NCBI RefSeq assembly: GCF_001649575.2
Contig: NC_051444.1
Coordinates: 26,871,131-26,935,130, forward strand
DNA length: 64,000 nucleotides
Reading direction: 5' to 3'
From: Kryptolebias marmoratus
Lineage: Eukaryota; Chordata; Actinopteri; Cyprinodontiformes; Rivulidae
Shown here: positions 36,090 to 48,640 of the stretch, piece after piece
Layout of the letters: each line of letters begins with the position of its first letter
Position numbering within the stretch: position 1 is the stretch's first letter
The notes under the pieces: model-generated
What the model saw: only the letters and a program-made list of their open reading frames with translations
Told to the model about the DNA's origin: nothing
Database searches by the model: none
Made by a program: the position numbers and the translations under genes

Positions 36090-36432
36090 ATTTTAATGAA
36101 AGCATTTCTTGAAGAAATAGGTATTGCCTGACACCTTGCATACCAAAGTTAGAAAAAGTATCTTTTGCGATCTGTTATTGTTTGGAGTAACTGATGAGGA
36201 TGTCTGTAAAATTGAGTTATGACCATTTTTAGTTTTAAAAGCTTGATTAGCTGAGTCGGCCATCTTGAACAGGAGTGACTGCAAGAGTAAATTAGTTGTA
36301 GAAGTATGGCCAGTGATTACTTTCTAAGAGTTTTATTACAATATGCCCAGTGGTTTAAGAGATATTTTGCTAACAGACAAATATAAACATGCACTCACAG
36401 GCAATTTGCTGCCTTTTGGGGTGTTGAGCAAT
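36090..36432 (+). repeat. Family A repeat, locus 10 (one module)
   Basis: 'tgtctgtaaaattgagtta', 'ggccatcttgaacagg', 'attagttgtagaagta', 'gtgattactttctaagag', 'agagatattttgctaacag' and 'gctgccttttgg' occur in family order. The 5' part is blurred. Confidence 0.75.
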
Positions 36433-36786
36433 TACTGTTTTGAAATATTCTTCATCTTTAGGCTCTTACATTTGATTATAGTTACTGCAAGTTAAACAAA
36501 ATTTGCATTTATTTCAATCTTAAAAAGTCTAAATAAAACACCCTCAAGTACCAACATTGTTGGAGAAAAACAAAATGTTTCCTTATTGTGGGAGATAAAT
36601 GTAGTACCAAGCTAATTTGAAGAGAATTCGATGAACTAGAAAACTAGTTTAAGATGCAGATTTTTTTGTTGTTGTTTGTTTTTGTTTGTGTTTTCCGCAG
36701 TTCATAAAGGCTGCACACACAATGAATGTGCAACTTGGATTACTCCTGTCTGAATGCAACTTTGGGTTACATTCTTTCCTTTTTTT

Positions 36787-36815
36787 TTCAATCTACACAG
36801 TTCTTGTAGATTGAA
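36787..36815. repeat. 11-bp perfect inverted repeat
   Basis: 'ttcaatctaca' (36787-36797) and 'tgtagattgaa' (36805-36815) flank a 7-base loop. Such repeats occur by chance in AT-rich DNA, so no role is inferred. Confidence 0.8.
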
Positions 36816-36819
36816 TCTT

Positions 36820-38260
36820 GCATCAAGAAAAAAGATGTTTCCGAACACAGAGTCTAATTTAACTGGACTAGTTTCATTCATTTTCAAGTACATTTTTAGC
36901 ATGATCAGGAAGTGACAGCACAGATGGATTTGTATGAATGAAACAAATCCCTTCCCTTCAGAAAGAACCATTAAATCAAATCAGTTCAGTCACAAAATAG
37001 ATTATTCAAGAAGCCACAGAACTGACCTTAATGCAACTACAGGTTTCGTACAACTGACTTAGAAGACATAAATACTGTGCATCTTTTTTTATGAGACAGA
37101 TGAGTAATAGAGGGACAAAAATTAACAAACCCTGTACACTGCCTAACAGACGGAAATAATTCAGCAGTGTTTTAGTGCTACAAGAGAATCATCTTTAACA
37201 AGGATGGGCATGAGTGTACAGCCAGCGCTTTTTTAATGGTGGCCAGATATTTTTCTCAAGATTCTCAAGAAGCAGACTCTGTTTGCCCGATGTGTAATTA
37301 GGCAATCCGTTGCCATTAAGTTGGCCATATTCTTAGGTCTGCATAAAATAGTACTTTAAATACTGGAATATTTCTTCTGCTGTTCAAGCCACTTGTCTAC
37401 ATTCCAAAAATGACCTCACAGTAAAATACTTCTGCTTCACATCTCAAGTTAGCAAATCTGCTGTAGCCACTGAAGCACACACTTACAAAGACAATGACAT
37501 TATTTATTATTTTACTGATGTTTACGTTTGTTTATGAAGTAATAATTTCTAGGAGAGACTGCAGTACTATCTCACTAAGTTCTGTGGTTAGGTTCACCTT
37601 CTTACAAGTGATTTGAATCAGAAAAGAATAGGCAATATTTTCTACAAAGTTTTGCAGCAAGGTTTTGCATATCTTCCACACATATGTAGTGAAAAATCTA
37701 AAAATCGTTGCACCCATAAGTGGGATAAATTGACAAGGATGGCTGGGGACTACACTGGAGACAGCTGATTGCAGGAAGAAGAAAGTTGCACAAGCTGCTC
37801 CATATTAGACAACACTGCACTGTGTGTACACAAAGCAACAACAACAACAAAAAATCTGTAAATGTTTTTTGTGATTTAGCTGTGCTGCAGTATTGACTGT
37901 ATAACTTCTCAAAATTACCTTAAATGGAACTTTAAGATGAATGTTCTTATTTTTCTTTTGGTCCATTCTGTACTCTAACCATTTTGTAGGTTTCTGGGAT
38001 TAATAAAACATTGCTTGATTTAACTGAAATCAATTTAGTTCATTTCAATTTAAGTAGATCTTCTCTTACTTTATAAAACCTGTTTTCATTTGCTCAGATA
38101 TGGATCAGTAAATAAAATCACTGGGAGCCCTCCTATTCTAGTATTTAGTTATGAAAGTGTTATTATTTGTTTTATAGCTATTGTAGGCTATTAATATGAG
38201 TTAGTGTTTTTTTTTTGTTTTATTTTTGTTTGCAAAAATAACTTCTATTTTATGTCATGT
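36820..38260. other. AT-rich intronic DNA, nothing recognised
   Basis: No recognisable exon or repeat. Confidence 0.5.
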
Positions 38261-38269
38261 CACAATATT

Positions 38270-38435
38270 TATTAAAGAGATTATTAGTTGCAGATGTACA
38301 GCCAATAAGTACTTTCTGAGAGTTTAACTGAAAGTAGTTTATGAGGTATTTTACAAACACTACAGATAAAGAAATCCACACACACTGAGACATTGGCTAA
38401 ACATTATTGCCCTTTCGCCTACCTATTAAGCCTGA
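38270..38435 (+). repeat. Family A repeat, locus 11 (3' half only)
   Basis: 'attagttgcagatgtacag', 'tactttctgagagttt', 'atgaggtattttacaaac' and 'ttgccctttcgcctac' match the 3' half of the family. The 5' half is absent. Confidence 0.7.
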
Positions 38436-38529
38436 TAAATCACTTAACAAATGCAAAAAAAAAAAAAAATGAAAAGAAAGAAAACCAGTTTTAGAAACTC
38501 ATTTAGAGTTATAATTTATCATTGAGGGT

Positions 38530-38945
38530 GGTAACTTTTTTTGTGTGCACCCCTCCTGCCACTCCTGCTTTGTCCCATTTTTCTAAACGGTAAATGCGTC
38601 AGTGTGGGACCCAGAAACTTTCGCCACACATACACCCACAGAAATCTTTGTCCCCGTGCCCAGGACTGTTGGGAGGGCAGCAGCAGCAGATGGTATGCTA
38701 AGGCTCTCATTGTCTCAGGATGAGGCTACAGGGACTGAGTCATGCCCTGCTCAGCCCTGGCCTTGGAGACATTGTTGCCACGTCCTGCATCAGTGTCACA
38801 GTCAACCTCTTGCCCATAATTAAGGCCAACCCCTCTGGTTCCACTGACAACAGAGAGCAGCTGGAGGACAGAGGAGGAGGAGGAGGAGGAGAGGTCAAAT
38901 TCTCAAGACAATCGGGGAACACAGCACCTCTTGTTTTCTGAGAAA
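38530..38945. other. GC-elevated island, overlapping chance frames
   Basis: This patch is clearly richer in GC than its surroundings and ends in an (AGG)n run at about 38869-38892. Several short frames on both strands are a consequence of low stop density. None shows a domain I recognise, and there is no clear exon with splice sites. It could be regulatory DNA or an unrecognised exon. Confidence 0.3.
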
Positions 38946-38949
38946 ACCT

Positions 38950-40370
38950 TATGTGTCATTAGGCCACAGAAACACGTATTTCTGCCTCTTTGTTACACTT
39001 CTCAATCTATATTTGTAACATAACTCTCAAATGTTACTTCATAGCTTTGAATCTTGAGACATTTTAATCCCAACCCTGGAGAAAAATTCCTTGCCCAACA
39101 GTGCAACAAATGCTTAATAAACTGCAACCTGGTGTCACTCGAATTATGCAGCACAGGATGAGGTGAACAAATAGAAACGAAAAGCAAAACCAGAGAAAAC
39201 TTTTGCAGCATGTGGGGAATTTGTGTCAAAAATCATTCTCTCAAACTGCATCTCTAAATACAATCATAGCTGTTGCTGAAACTGTGGTTACAGCATACAG
39301 CACAACAGTAACAGAGATACCTAACTTTACCTCAGTGCTGACCTGGACTTCTAGAATCACTAAATCAGTGCTTACTGGGCAGCACATTTACTGGGAGTAA
39401 TGCAGTGGAGGCACTATCTTGATTTTCAGCAGTCGGTATGATGGATAATGGAGAGAAAAAAAAAGAAAATATATAGGAGTTATCTTTGAACCTTCATCCT
39501 AACTTAATCCAAGATCTAATCATAATCCTAATCCCTTAAAACTATCCAATTTAAAGTCATGATAAACTAAATTGAGCTCCTTTTCGAATGGCTGTCCTTA
39601 TTCAGTGCTCTGACATAAACTTTTACCGTCTTCTTGCAAGCTAAATAAATTAATAAAGAAAAATCTCACTTGAGATTCTTAGGTTTAAGTTTTAGTCATC
39701 TTTAACAATACCTGACGCTTGAGACCTAATTATCAACAACAAACAAAACCACGCGATAACGAATGCCTGTCTGTGTGACTGTTAAATATGTTTACTTTGA
39801 AAGGAAGAGTCTAACATCTAACTTTGGTAACACATCACACATCCGGGAGACATCACATCTGTTTCTGTTAATATGCATGTCTGTCATTTGCTCTGCGAGC
39901 TACAAATCAACACATTTCCTTAAAAAAAAACAACGAACAAAGAAATCATGATTAGAGCTATAAAGTTTGTCTGTTTGAGTCACTGGTGAGTTGTGTAACA
40001 ACTTTTTAACAAGAAGGGATGGTCAAATCAAAGCTCTTTCTGCTTGTTATTGTACAAGTGTGTTTTATTTCCTCATTGGAGTACAGATAGACTCCTATGT
40101 ATCCCTTTTTTTCTGTAATAAAACAAAGTGTGATCAAGAGAAAGTAAACTGCAGATCTCACTGTAGACAGATAGATAGAAAACATTTTTCATTGCTTTTA
40201 AAACCTTCAAAAAAGCAAAAACAAAACACTGTGGGAGTGGTGGACACAATGTTTCAGTGATTATAAAAGCAAGTAAAGTATGTACGAAGTGCTTGATGAC
40301 AAATTAACAGGTAAATTGCAAGCCATTACAAAATCCAGGTGCGAAACACAGTCAGTCAAATAAATTACAT
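38950..40370. other. Unassigned intronic DNA
   Basis: AT-rich, nothing recognised. Confidence 0.5.
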
Positions 40371-40378
40371 AGAAAGAG

Positions 40379-40610
40379 CATCCTTTCATTTTCTTTACCT
40401 GCTTTTTCCATTCTGGGTTGCAAGGGAGCAAGGGCCTATCTCAAGCAGTCATTGTGCAAAAGGCAGGGGACACCCCGGACAGGTCGCAAGTCCACCAAAC
40501 GGCCACAGAGACAAAAAATCATTCAAGCTCTCAGTCAGACCTAGGGACAATTTAGAGTTATCAGTTAACCTAACTTCGGTCAGTGGGAGGAACCTGGAGT
40601 ACGCGGAAAA
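40379..40610 (-). repeat. SINE/L2-like element, copy 4
   Basis: On the minus strand the body runs from 'cactgaccgaagttaggtta' through 'ctaaattgtccctaggtctg', 'gacttgcgacctgtccgggg' and 'ttgagataggcccttgctcc' to 'aggtaaagaaaatgaaagg'. The tRNA-like head is missing. An A-rich stretch follows at 40620-40780. Confidence 0.75.
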
Positions 40611-40789
40611 ACAAAGAAGAACCGATTTTAGGTTTTAAACATGAAGCCAAAACTGAAACTAATACTAAAACAACAACGATAAAAACATTGATCAGGACCT
40701 TAATAGAAACACTAAAAATAAATGAACTGAGATAAAACCCACATTAAAACTAAAAATGAAAGACATCTGTTTGGTTTTGTTTGAAATTA

Positions 40790-41390
40790 AAGAACAAAAC
40801 CAAACCTTAAGCACAGCTAAACCTGCAGATTATGATAAAGTTGTAACATTATCTCCTAGAAATCAACTTTTAGTCACCCTCCTCCATGACATCAGGATTA
40901 TATATGATGAAATAAATAAATCTTTGTTCAATCTTTGTTTATTTATACTGTAACTCTTAACAAGTATTTGTGAAATTATTGCTTGTCAGCATATCAAACT
41001 TGATGACAACATGGAAAAGTGCCCTTACAGTATGTTTAATGAGCACATCGACAGTGGTGGTCCCAGTACTAAGGGTTTTTCAATACCGTATTGAAAATAA
41101 TATAATATCTGACATTCTGTCTGCAATCTTAGCTTGTGTCATGTAAAAGTTGCATCAAGAATACTGGGATTTATAACATCAATTACATCAATGGGATCAA
41201 TTACAACTGTGTAGTTGGTGAAACCCACAACAGTCCTGGCATTTCTATGGTGTCCTTGCACATACTCTAAACTTGTCCATTTTTTTTTGTAAAATGACTG
41301 TCTTTAAAATTCTTCCCAATTGCTTTTCAAATTGTTCTTTCCCTACATCCTTAATATCTCCTCTTTAACTCATCCTTCTGTCTTTGGCCT
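40790..41390. other. Unassigned intronic DNA
   Basis: Nothing recognised. Confidence 0.5.
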
Positions 41391-41394
41391 TGGA

Positions 41395-41520
41395 AAACCT
41401 TGGGATTTCCTAGAAGGCCCTAGACAGTGACACTGGATCGAGGGATGTCTAGGTTTTCCTCCTGGACCTTTTGTCCCCACGAACAGATCACAGATAAGAA
41501 GCAAAAAATGGATGAATGGG
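41395..41520 (+). mobile_element. RTE/Rex-like LINE 3' tail fragment
   Basis: 'gggatgtctaggttttcctc', 'ccttttgtccccacgaacag' and 'cagataagaagcaaaaaatg' followed by 'gatgaatgg' correspond to the final 3' region of the same type of LINE as at 49640-50335. Only the tail is present. Confidence 0.5.
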
Positions 41521-41829
41521 GAAAAACTGTGTGGGGCAGGAACAACTACAACAAGCTGCTACCAGTATGTCAATGCTGTGTAACACTTTATTTCAGCATA
41601 AGAGTTAAAGCCCCGTCTACTTTCTGCATTATGTCTCATTAACTTCTCTCTCCCTTTTTCTATTATCTTTTCTAGTTTATCCTGAGGTGGATGAGGTCTG
41701 TCTTGGCTCATCTAACTGCCATGCCTCTAAATACCTGTGCAAATTTTCCCTCATTGCCTGTCCAGTCTGCACTGATGCTATCAGCACCTAATTCAGTGTA
41801 GCTGCCTCAAAACTTATAATTGATACAGA

Positions 41830-42110
41830 ATCCTGATGCCCCAAGCAGCTGACATTCAACACAATCTGAAGGACAGCAAGGGAAATGAGGAGCCTATAAT
41901 GAAATATGCCGCCAGCACAAATAGGTGGAAGAGCCACTTGTAATGTGATCTGCTCCAGCGCTTAAATATCAAGTGCAATTAAATGCCAGTGATGGTGGCA
42001 CAGAGGCAAGCTGTATGAATGTATGGAAAGGATTTTGCTCCCAATTGTGAGTGACATTCTTTTTATAGTCATTTATTGTCTTCGAGGGAAACAGCAGGCC
42101 TGCTGTTTCT
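41830..42110. other. Candidate conserved non-coding island
   Basis: This is repeat-free balanced DNA with 'aatatgccgccagcacaaat', 'cagcgcttaaatatcaagtg' and 'caattaaatgccagtgatgg'. It is suggestive only. Confidence 0.25.
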
Positions 42111-42124
42111 GCTAAAACAGTCTG

Positions 42125-42840
42125 AAATCCAAGAAGGAACAAAAGACCTAGCAGTTTTAAACTAAGATAATCTCATCTTAAAAAATGATGAGTTTTAGTT
42201 ATTTTGGACAAATCTTTAAAAAGATGCAAGATCATAAAAGATCATAAAATGATCTCATATCATCTGACAGTGTCAGAATATGTGTTAGGAATGACTCTTA
42301 GCTACTACCACCTCAAAGTTTAGATCAATATCTGTAAAACTGATGGGTCATAATGGGTCATAGCCATTTTTGTGTTTGCCAAGGTCAGTTAGCTGTGGCA
42401 GCCATCTTGAATTAGAATGACTCCAAAAGTTAATCAATTGTAGTTGCAGTTTCATTAAAATATGCCCACTGGATCATGAGATATTTTGCTGGCAGGCAGA
42501 GTAAACGTCAACACTTATTGTAAAAGTTTGAAACGCATAATTTGCTAGATTTGTTCTTATTCAAACTATGTATGTGTTGGGAATGACTCTCATTTTCTAC
42601 CACATGGAATTTTAGCCCAATATCTCTAAAATTGTCTGATGTACAGCCATTTTTGTGTTTGTTACCGTCAATTAGTTATGGTGGCCATCAGGTTGACCCC
42701 AAGGGTTTATCATTTGTACATGTACATCTAAGGATTATTTTCTGGGAGTTTCAATAAAATATGTCCATATGTTCATAAGATACTTTGGTAACAGACAGAC
42801 AAACACATGCACAGACACAGGAATTTACATTATCACACAC
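42125..42840 (+). repeat. Family A repeat, locus 12 (two tandem modules)
   Basis: Two complete modules lie in tandem, with 'gtggcagccatcttgaatta' near 42394 and 'ggtggccatcaggttgacc' near 42680. The 5' part is 'ttaaactaagataatctcat' and the 3' end is 'taacagacagacaaacacat'. Confidence 0.85.
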
Positions 42841-43004
42841 CAAAAGTTATGGTTATGGTATAAAATTTTACTTTTGCACAATAACGTAAACTCTTTTATT
42901 GAGAGTATCCCTCAGTTATCTTCTGTAGCTCTTGTTTCTCGAACTGGCTGTAAACTTTTTTTTTCTTTTTGTTGACTTAGACTTTTCCTGTCCTCTGTCC
43001 TCAG

Positions 43005-43097
43005 CCCCCACAGCTGAACTCTTGTCACCCCCAGTGGGAGAGGTTGTCTATGGGCAGGGCTGGAGACGAGAAGAGGGTGCACTCAGCTGAGCACCAG
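43005..43097 (+). other. Splice-flanked 93-bp open segment, possible exon on the strand opposite nell1
   Basis: A pyrimidine-rich tract ending 'tgtcctcag' precedes 43005 and 'cag|gtcagc' follows 43097. The 93 bp are open for exactly 31 codons. No domain is recognisable in the peptide. Chance occurrence is quite possible; I record it because GC content and splice-site quality stand out. Confidence 0.2.
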
Positions 43098-43109
43098 GTC
43101 AGCCATTTC

Positions 43110-44050
43110 ATACTCATCTTTTTTTCATGTTCCACCAGCTACACACTCCAAGACTTCACCACAGCACATAAAATCATGTGTGGCAGTGTAAATTCAGATG
43201 TGTGAGCCCTTTTACAAGGGCACATAGCTCAGGGGCCAGACAGGGATTAATGATTGGAGGTGTCAACTCTCTTTCAATATTAAGGGAAGACGTTCAGTCA
43301 TTTTTCTTTTTTTTTTAGATTCAGAGAAAAAAAAGTGTGAGTGTGAGCCTGAAGCATTCCTGTGGAACTAAAATTTGCACTTTCCAATTTATTGTCCAAA
43401 AATTAGTAGCAGCCTACAGTATTTATATTTTAATAACTAGTAGAATTTTTTTTTTAAATTCCTAGTCTTTCTGGTGTAAATGTCACAATGTAACAGAGTC
43501 CTGGTACCACCTCTAAATTAGTTATACTAAACTCCAACCAGGACAAGAGGAAACCTTCAGGTCCCTTAAAATATCATAAAATATCATTGCAAAAAAAGAC
43601 ATGCCTGTCTGTTAAACTGACTTCCATACTGTACTGAATAAATAAGGATATGTATAAAAATGCAAATGAATCCAGCATCTGTCTCTAATGTTTATCTGCC
43701 TGTAGCTGCTCGTGATCCACTCTTTGATGGTCTGCTCTGACAAGTCCCACCCTGTGAATTCATAGTATCGGATCCTCATATTTTTACTACCTGTCTGAAC
43801 TTGTGTCGATGCAGTTTTTGGAGCTCTGTTGGTCTTTCTAGTGTGTTCTCATCTATAATCATAAACTTCACCAAGTATTTAAACATGGCCTACATAGGAC
43901 AATGAAAATGTGAGATTTAAGTATTACACCACCTACTGGCAATTGTTTTCCCAACTTTTCTTTCACTTGCTGTTTTTGTGTATGATAATTTTGTACTTTA
44001 TTTGTGTGCAGAAGATCCACATTTGGTAAGTGGTTGATTATTTAACATGA
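43110..44050. other. Unassigned intronic DNA
   Basis: Nothing recognised. Confidence 0.5.
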
Positions 44051-44055
44051 ACTCA

Positions 44056-44081
44056 ATATATATATATATATATATATATAT
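44056..44081. repeat. (TA)n microsatellite
   Basis: It is about 13 TA units. Confidence 0.95.
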
Positions 44082-44144
44082 CTTTCATATTTTGACTGTA
44101 GTTTTATAACCTTCTGGTTTGTTGAGACTTTTTCTTACAGTGTA

Positions 44145-44515
44145 CTTGTAATGGTTGTTGTAGTAAGGACCCGGAAAGCAGGCAGGTAGGAAGCAGGCAG
44201 AGCAAAAAAAAATAAAAAATTGCAGCACTTTACTAGTGTAGATGAACAAAAAATCGAGCCACTGAGATAAACTGAACTAAAACTAAAACTGTCTCAGGAA
44301 CAAAATTTCACACAAGAATCCTGCAAAAAGTTAAAAGTGACAGAATCCTGATGTGTCAGTGAAAAACTGAAGTAAAACTAAACAGGCAGCTCAAGGGAAG
44401 ACATCTAAACAAAATAAAATAGGAAGCGATAAACATAATGACCAGAACCCAAGAATACAAAGCAAGAACATAAAAGAACTGGATCAAGAAACTAAACCAT
44501 GACAATACCCCCATC
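44145..44515 (-). repeat. Retroelement-like dispersed repeat, A-rich on the plus strand
   Basis: The minus strand reads as a T-rich stretch with repeated 'agttttag' motifs, 'ctgcctgcttcctacctgcc' and 'ccgggtccttactaca', the texture of a common fish retroelement terminus (recalled, not aligned). It has no coding part. Confidence 0.35.
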
Positions 44516-44519
44516 TTTT

Positions 44520-46480
44520 CTGTCTGTCTATGGCACTTAACTGACCACTAGCCATTTATTTTTCTAATGGTAAATGTGTCAGGTTACTGGATATTTTTAA
44601 CAGTGAAATACAAAAGAGCGTAACATTTACAAATATATAAGACATACAGGCAAATGTCAACTTCTCTAGCATCATACCGAAATCATTTCGTTTTAGACTG
44701 ATCAAAAAAATTAAGCATTTCTTTGTAAAGACTAGAGGTAACCCTGATTTTTAAACATTTCACTCATAACCAAAAAAAAAGAAAAATCCTCTGCTGTTAA
44801 GCATGTATACAAAATGTAATCGAAATAAATTAATCTACAGAAAAATCCTCCAGTTAAACAGCAGATTTCTACAAGACAGAACTATGTTGTTTTGTAATTT
44901 AGTTTGAACAGAGAACGAGTTAAAACAAAGTTTTTAAAAAGCTCCAAATCACAGCCAGAGTTCCTTGTCTGGAAACAATTTCACAAAAGAAAAAAATGAG
45001 GAAATTGTCATGTATGCTGTCAAGCAATTTGTTTCTTGACACACTTCATGCCATCTATTAATTTCAACATTTTCTACTTGAATACATTTGCTGACTAAAC
45101 TTACATTAAGTGACAAATATACTTTGAATTCCAACTTCTACAGTGCAGACCTACAAAAATTTACCAAAGGTAATTTTGCTCACAAAAAAAAAAAAAAACG
45201 TAAGTACAATTTCCATATCTTTACAGAAAAATTTCCATGTAAATGAGGTGGCTTCTTAGGATGGCTATATGCCTAATATTTCTGCCTTATTGGCAAGACA
45301 ACAGTGGGTGAAATTATGGGCTGATATTGAAAAAAAAAGTGTTTTTCTTGGCAGTGACTTCCAAGTGGAACCCTCTATTCGGTTGTTTGCGGCTGATATA
45401 GGTTTGCTGTGGTTCATAAGGAGCTGCCTGGTCGCACATTGTTTTCTGTTTTTCCATCACATGTCAATCCGGGTGCCAATCTTTTCTCCCCGCAACAGAA
45501 GAACAGCTGTGTTTACTGAAAAAAAAAGGATGGCGAAGACGAAGAATAGAATGGTAATAACAGGATACTCTTGAAGCTGTCAAGGAGGTGTTAATGGTAG
45601 GGGGGACAATCAAACACTGATTCAGACTCAAACAATAGCACTGTGAAAGCTGCTAAAAATTCAAAGCCCAGCAAAGAGCTGCAATGTCCTGAACTGACAA
45701 GAAGAAAAATATTGAACAGAGCAAATTTTAAACTGGTGATATTGATCGTTCTATGCAAAGAATCTTCTTGCCGGGACTTGACTTTGCAAACATACTGGTA
45801 GAACAAAAAGAGGTCATGGAACTATTGTTACTCCACTGAAGTTGTCTGCAGAGTTGAAGAATGCGATTTTGACAATCCAGTCAGTGCACTAAATTTTGTG
45901 TAAAAGGCATAGTGGAAAGCTGGAAGCTATTACTAATCGATATGGATCCATATATCAGCTAAGTTTTCTTTAGTTTTTAGAGTTGCAGGAGGTTATTTTT
46001 TTCAAGCTGGTGATGCAAAACTTAAAACTGCTTCATGACCAATTTGAAAAAAAAAAAGTTGCAGTTGCTTATCAATTTCCATCCACCATTTTAAACTTAA
46101 TCTTTGGAGCTTCTGTGTCAATTTGATTTAACTGATTGTGCATTAGCTTTGAAACGTTCAAATGTTTATCTTTGTTGAGACGAACATTCCTGATCTCACC
46201 ACTGTGGATGCATTTGTTCTGCTGAAGTTTCACTGCATGAAAACTTGAGGATTCAGATGCATAAAATCCATGTCTAAACACTTCTGATCACAGTCACACT
46301 GCTCCGATCTGATGTCTGCAGATATGTCTGCTTACAATACAGTACTAACAACAGAGAATGAAGGTGGATTTCATGTTGTAATTGTTGTTATGTTATTACA
46401 GCATTTCTTATTGCTGAGAAGGAAAAAGCAAAGTGATTTCAGACCATTTTTTCACACTTCACCAACTTCCTAATAATTAA
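44520..46480. other. Unassigned intronic DNA
   Basis: The 101-codon open frame at 45269-45574 has no recognised domain and no good exon context. Otherwise AT-rich. Confidence 0.5.
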
Positions 46481-46488
46481 TAATGACT

Positions 46489-46514
46489 AATTATGGTTTT
46501 CTAAAACCATAATT
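46489..46514. repeat. 12-bp perfect inverted repeat with 2-base loop
   Basis: 'aattatggtttt' (46489-46500) and 'aaaaccataatt' (46503-46514) are separated by CT, so this is nearly a palindrome. Confidence 0.9.
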
Positions 46515-46705
46515 GGTAATGCCTAAATGTTATTTTTTTAGCTTAGGATGTGAGCACTGGTTGTTTTGTACCATTGCAGTTGAAACAGAAGACAAAGAGC
46601 AGACAGAGCAGCTTTGGGTCGTGATTGCAATTTTATAAATATTGTCTATTTAAGGTATACAGTATATTTCTGAATGTCCATATGGAGATAAGACACTACA
46701 TACAT

Positions 46706-47848
46706 TACATTGCCAAAAGTATTCACACATCGAAATCATTGAATTCAGGTGTTCCAATCACTGTATCCATGGTCACATGTATAAAATCAAGCACCTAGTC
46801 ATGCATATAGTTTCTACAAACATTTTTGAAACAAATTGAAATGGATCACTTTCAGGTGCTCAGTGAATGCCAGCGTGGCGTTCACTGAGGATGGTACCCG
46901 TGCAGATAGTCCAGTCATAAAAATTTCAGTCCACAGTCGACTATTAGTGGTAATATAACAAAGTGGAAGTGATTGGGAATGACAGCAACTCGGCCACAAA
47001 GTGGAAGGCCACATAAAGTCCCAGAGTGGGCTCAGAGAATGCTGAGGCACATAGTGCAAACTCCAAACTTCATTTGGCCTTCAGATTAGCTCAGGAACAG
47101 TGTGTAGAGCGCTTCATGGAATGGGTTTCCATGGCTAAGCAGCTGCATCCAAGCCTTACATCATTAAGTGTAATGCAAAGTGTCGGATGCAGTGGTGTAA
47201 AGCACACCCCCACTAGACTCTAGAGAAGTGGAGACGGATTCTCTGGAATGACGAGTCGTGCTTCTTTGTCTGGCAATCTGATGGACAGTTCTCCTGGCCA
47301 CCACCAGGAGAACTTGTCTGACTAAATTGTGCCAAGTGTAAAGTTTGGTGGAGGGGGGATTTCTGGTGTGTGGTTGTTTTTCAGGTGTTGGGCTTGGCTG
47401 CTTAGTTCCACATACCAGTTCAGCATACCAAGACATTTTGGACACTTTCATGCTCCCAAGATTGTGGGAACAGTTTAGGGATGGCCCCTTCCTGTTCCAA
47501 CATGACTGCACTACTGCACAAAGCAAGATCCCAAAAGACATGGCTGAGTGAGTTTGGTGTGAGAATCCTGACCTTAACCCTATAGATACATTTGGAATGA
47601 CTTAAAGCATAGACTGGCCTTCTCGTCCAACATCAGTGTCTGACCTCACAAATGAGCTTCTGGAAGAATGGTCAAAAATTCCCATAAACACACTTGTAAA
47701 CCTTGTGGAAAGTCTTTCCAGAAGAGTCTAACTGTTATAGCTGCAAATTGTGAGCCAGCATCATATTAAACCCTATGAATTAAGAATTGAATGTCACTTA
47801 AGTTCATATGCATGTAAAGGGAGATGAGTGAATACTTTTGGCAATATA
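46706..47848 (+). mobile_element. Tc1-like transposon, end to end, transposase inactivated
   Basis: TA dinucleotides flank inverted ends 'cattgccaaaagtattcac' (46708) and 'gtgaatacttttggcaata' (to about 47846). Transposase pieces follow in order on the plus strand: 'ggaatgacagcaactcggcc' (HTH/AT-hook region), W-N-D-E-S with the first catalytic Asp at 47250-47252, a glycine-rich 'gtttggtggaggggggat', and F-Q-H-D with the second Asp at 47504-47506. The two Asp codons lie in different frames. D-L-N-P-I is followed by a broken third catalytic position. Several small deletions and stops also occur, so it cannot encode an active enzyme. Confidence 0.92.
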
Positions 47849-47854
47849 CTTTAT

Positions 47855-48635
47855 ATTCAGTGTTATGATGTTTTCATGTCGATGTTTAAGGTCAAACAAT
47901 TTCTACGCTAAAATCACACAAGCTCATAGCAACCCCCACCTCCATCCACCCATCTGATTTATGTTCCCACAGTGATGTTGTTGCGTCTTTTATTTAGTCA
48001 GGGCACAAGTCAGAGTTTAGTCAATATTGTCTTGCTCAGAAAGGGCAAGTGTCAGGACAAAACATTAAAATGTTGCTTCTATGATTGGAAGATGCGCATT
48101 TGCACTGCAACCTCGTGTTTGGGAAACAGTTTCTAAAATCTTTAAAATGCATTATTTGGAGGTTGCAGACATTGTCCCAACACAAAAAAATCAACATTAT
48201 CTGTTTAAAGCAATCATGCCAGTGTGACAAAAACAAAACAAAACATAAAGAGCCACAGAGTCTCACCTTAAAGGGCAAGAATGGACTTTTTATACAGGTA
48301 CAGGTAATATACCTTAGTGACCCTGGCTTTGCCCTTGCACCTGCCTTTGTCAACTAAATTATTCCTTGCTGACTTTTTTTCAGAAGCCAGAATTCAGAGT
48401 CTGCTCTTATCCATGCAGACTTGCACACCAAACTGCTGCTCTATACTCCAGAGTGACATCAACCGTTTCACTTCAAGGTCACCTGCAGAGATGATGCAGA
48501 ATCAGCCAGGTTTCCACATAAGACTTCAGCATGCTTTTCTTTGGCTGATTTCAGTTCAGCATTCACTTTCCACCTCATCTACTGCATGTGTGTGTTCTCC
48601 ATCACTGTGATGTCATGATAAATGGGCAGCCAACA
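47855..48635. other. Unassigned intronic DNA
   Basis: Short frames on both strands at 48036-48610 match nothing I recognise. Confidence 0.5.
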
Positions 48636-48640
48636 AAACA

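Noticed and set aside
38530..38945. GC-rich patch with frames on both strands as a possible gene
   Set aside because: There is no domain and no splice-flanked frame I trust. Stop-codon scarcity follows from GC content. It is kept only as an island.
47164..47541. 125-codon minus-strand open frame
   Set aside because: It is the antisense shadow of the Tc1-like transposase remnant on the plus strand.
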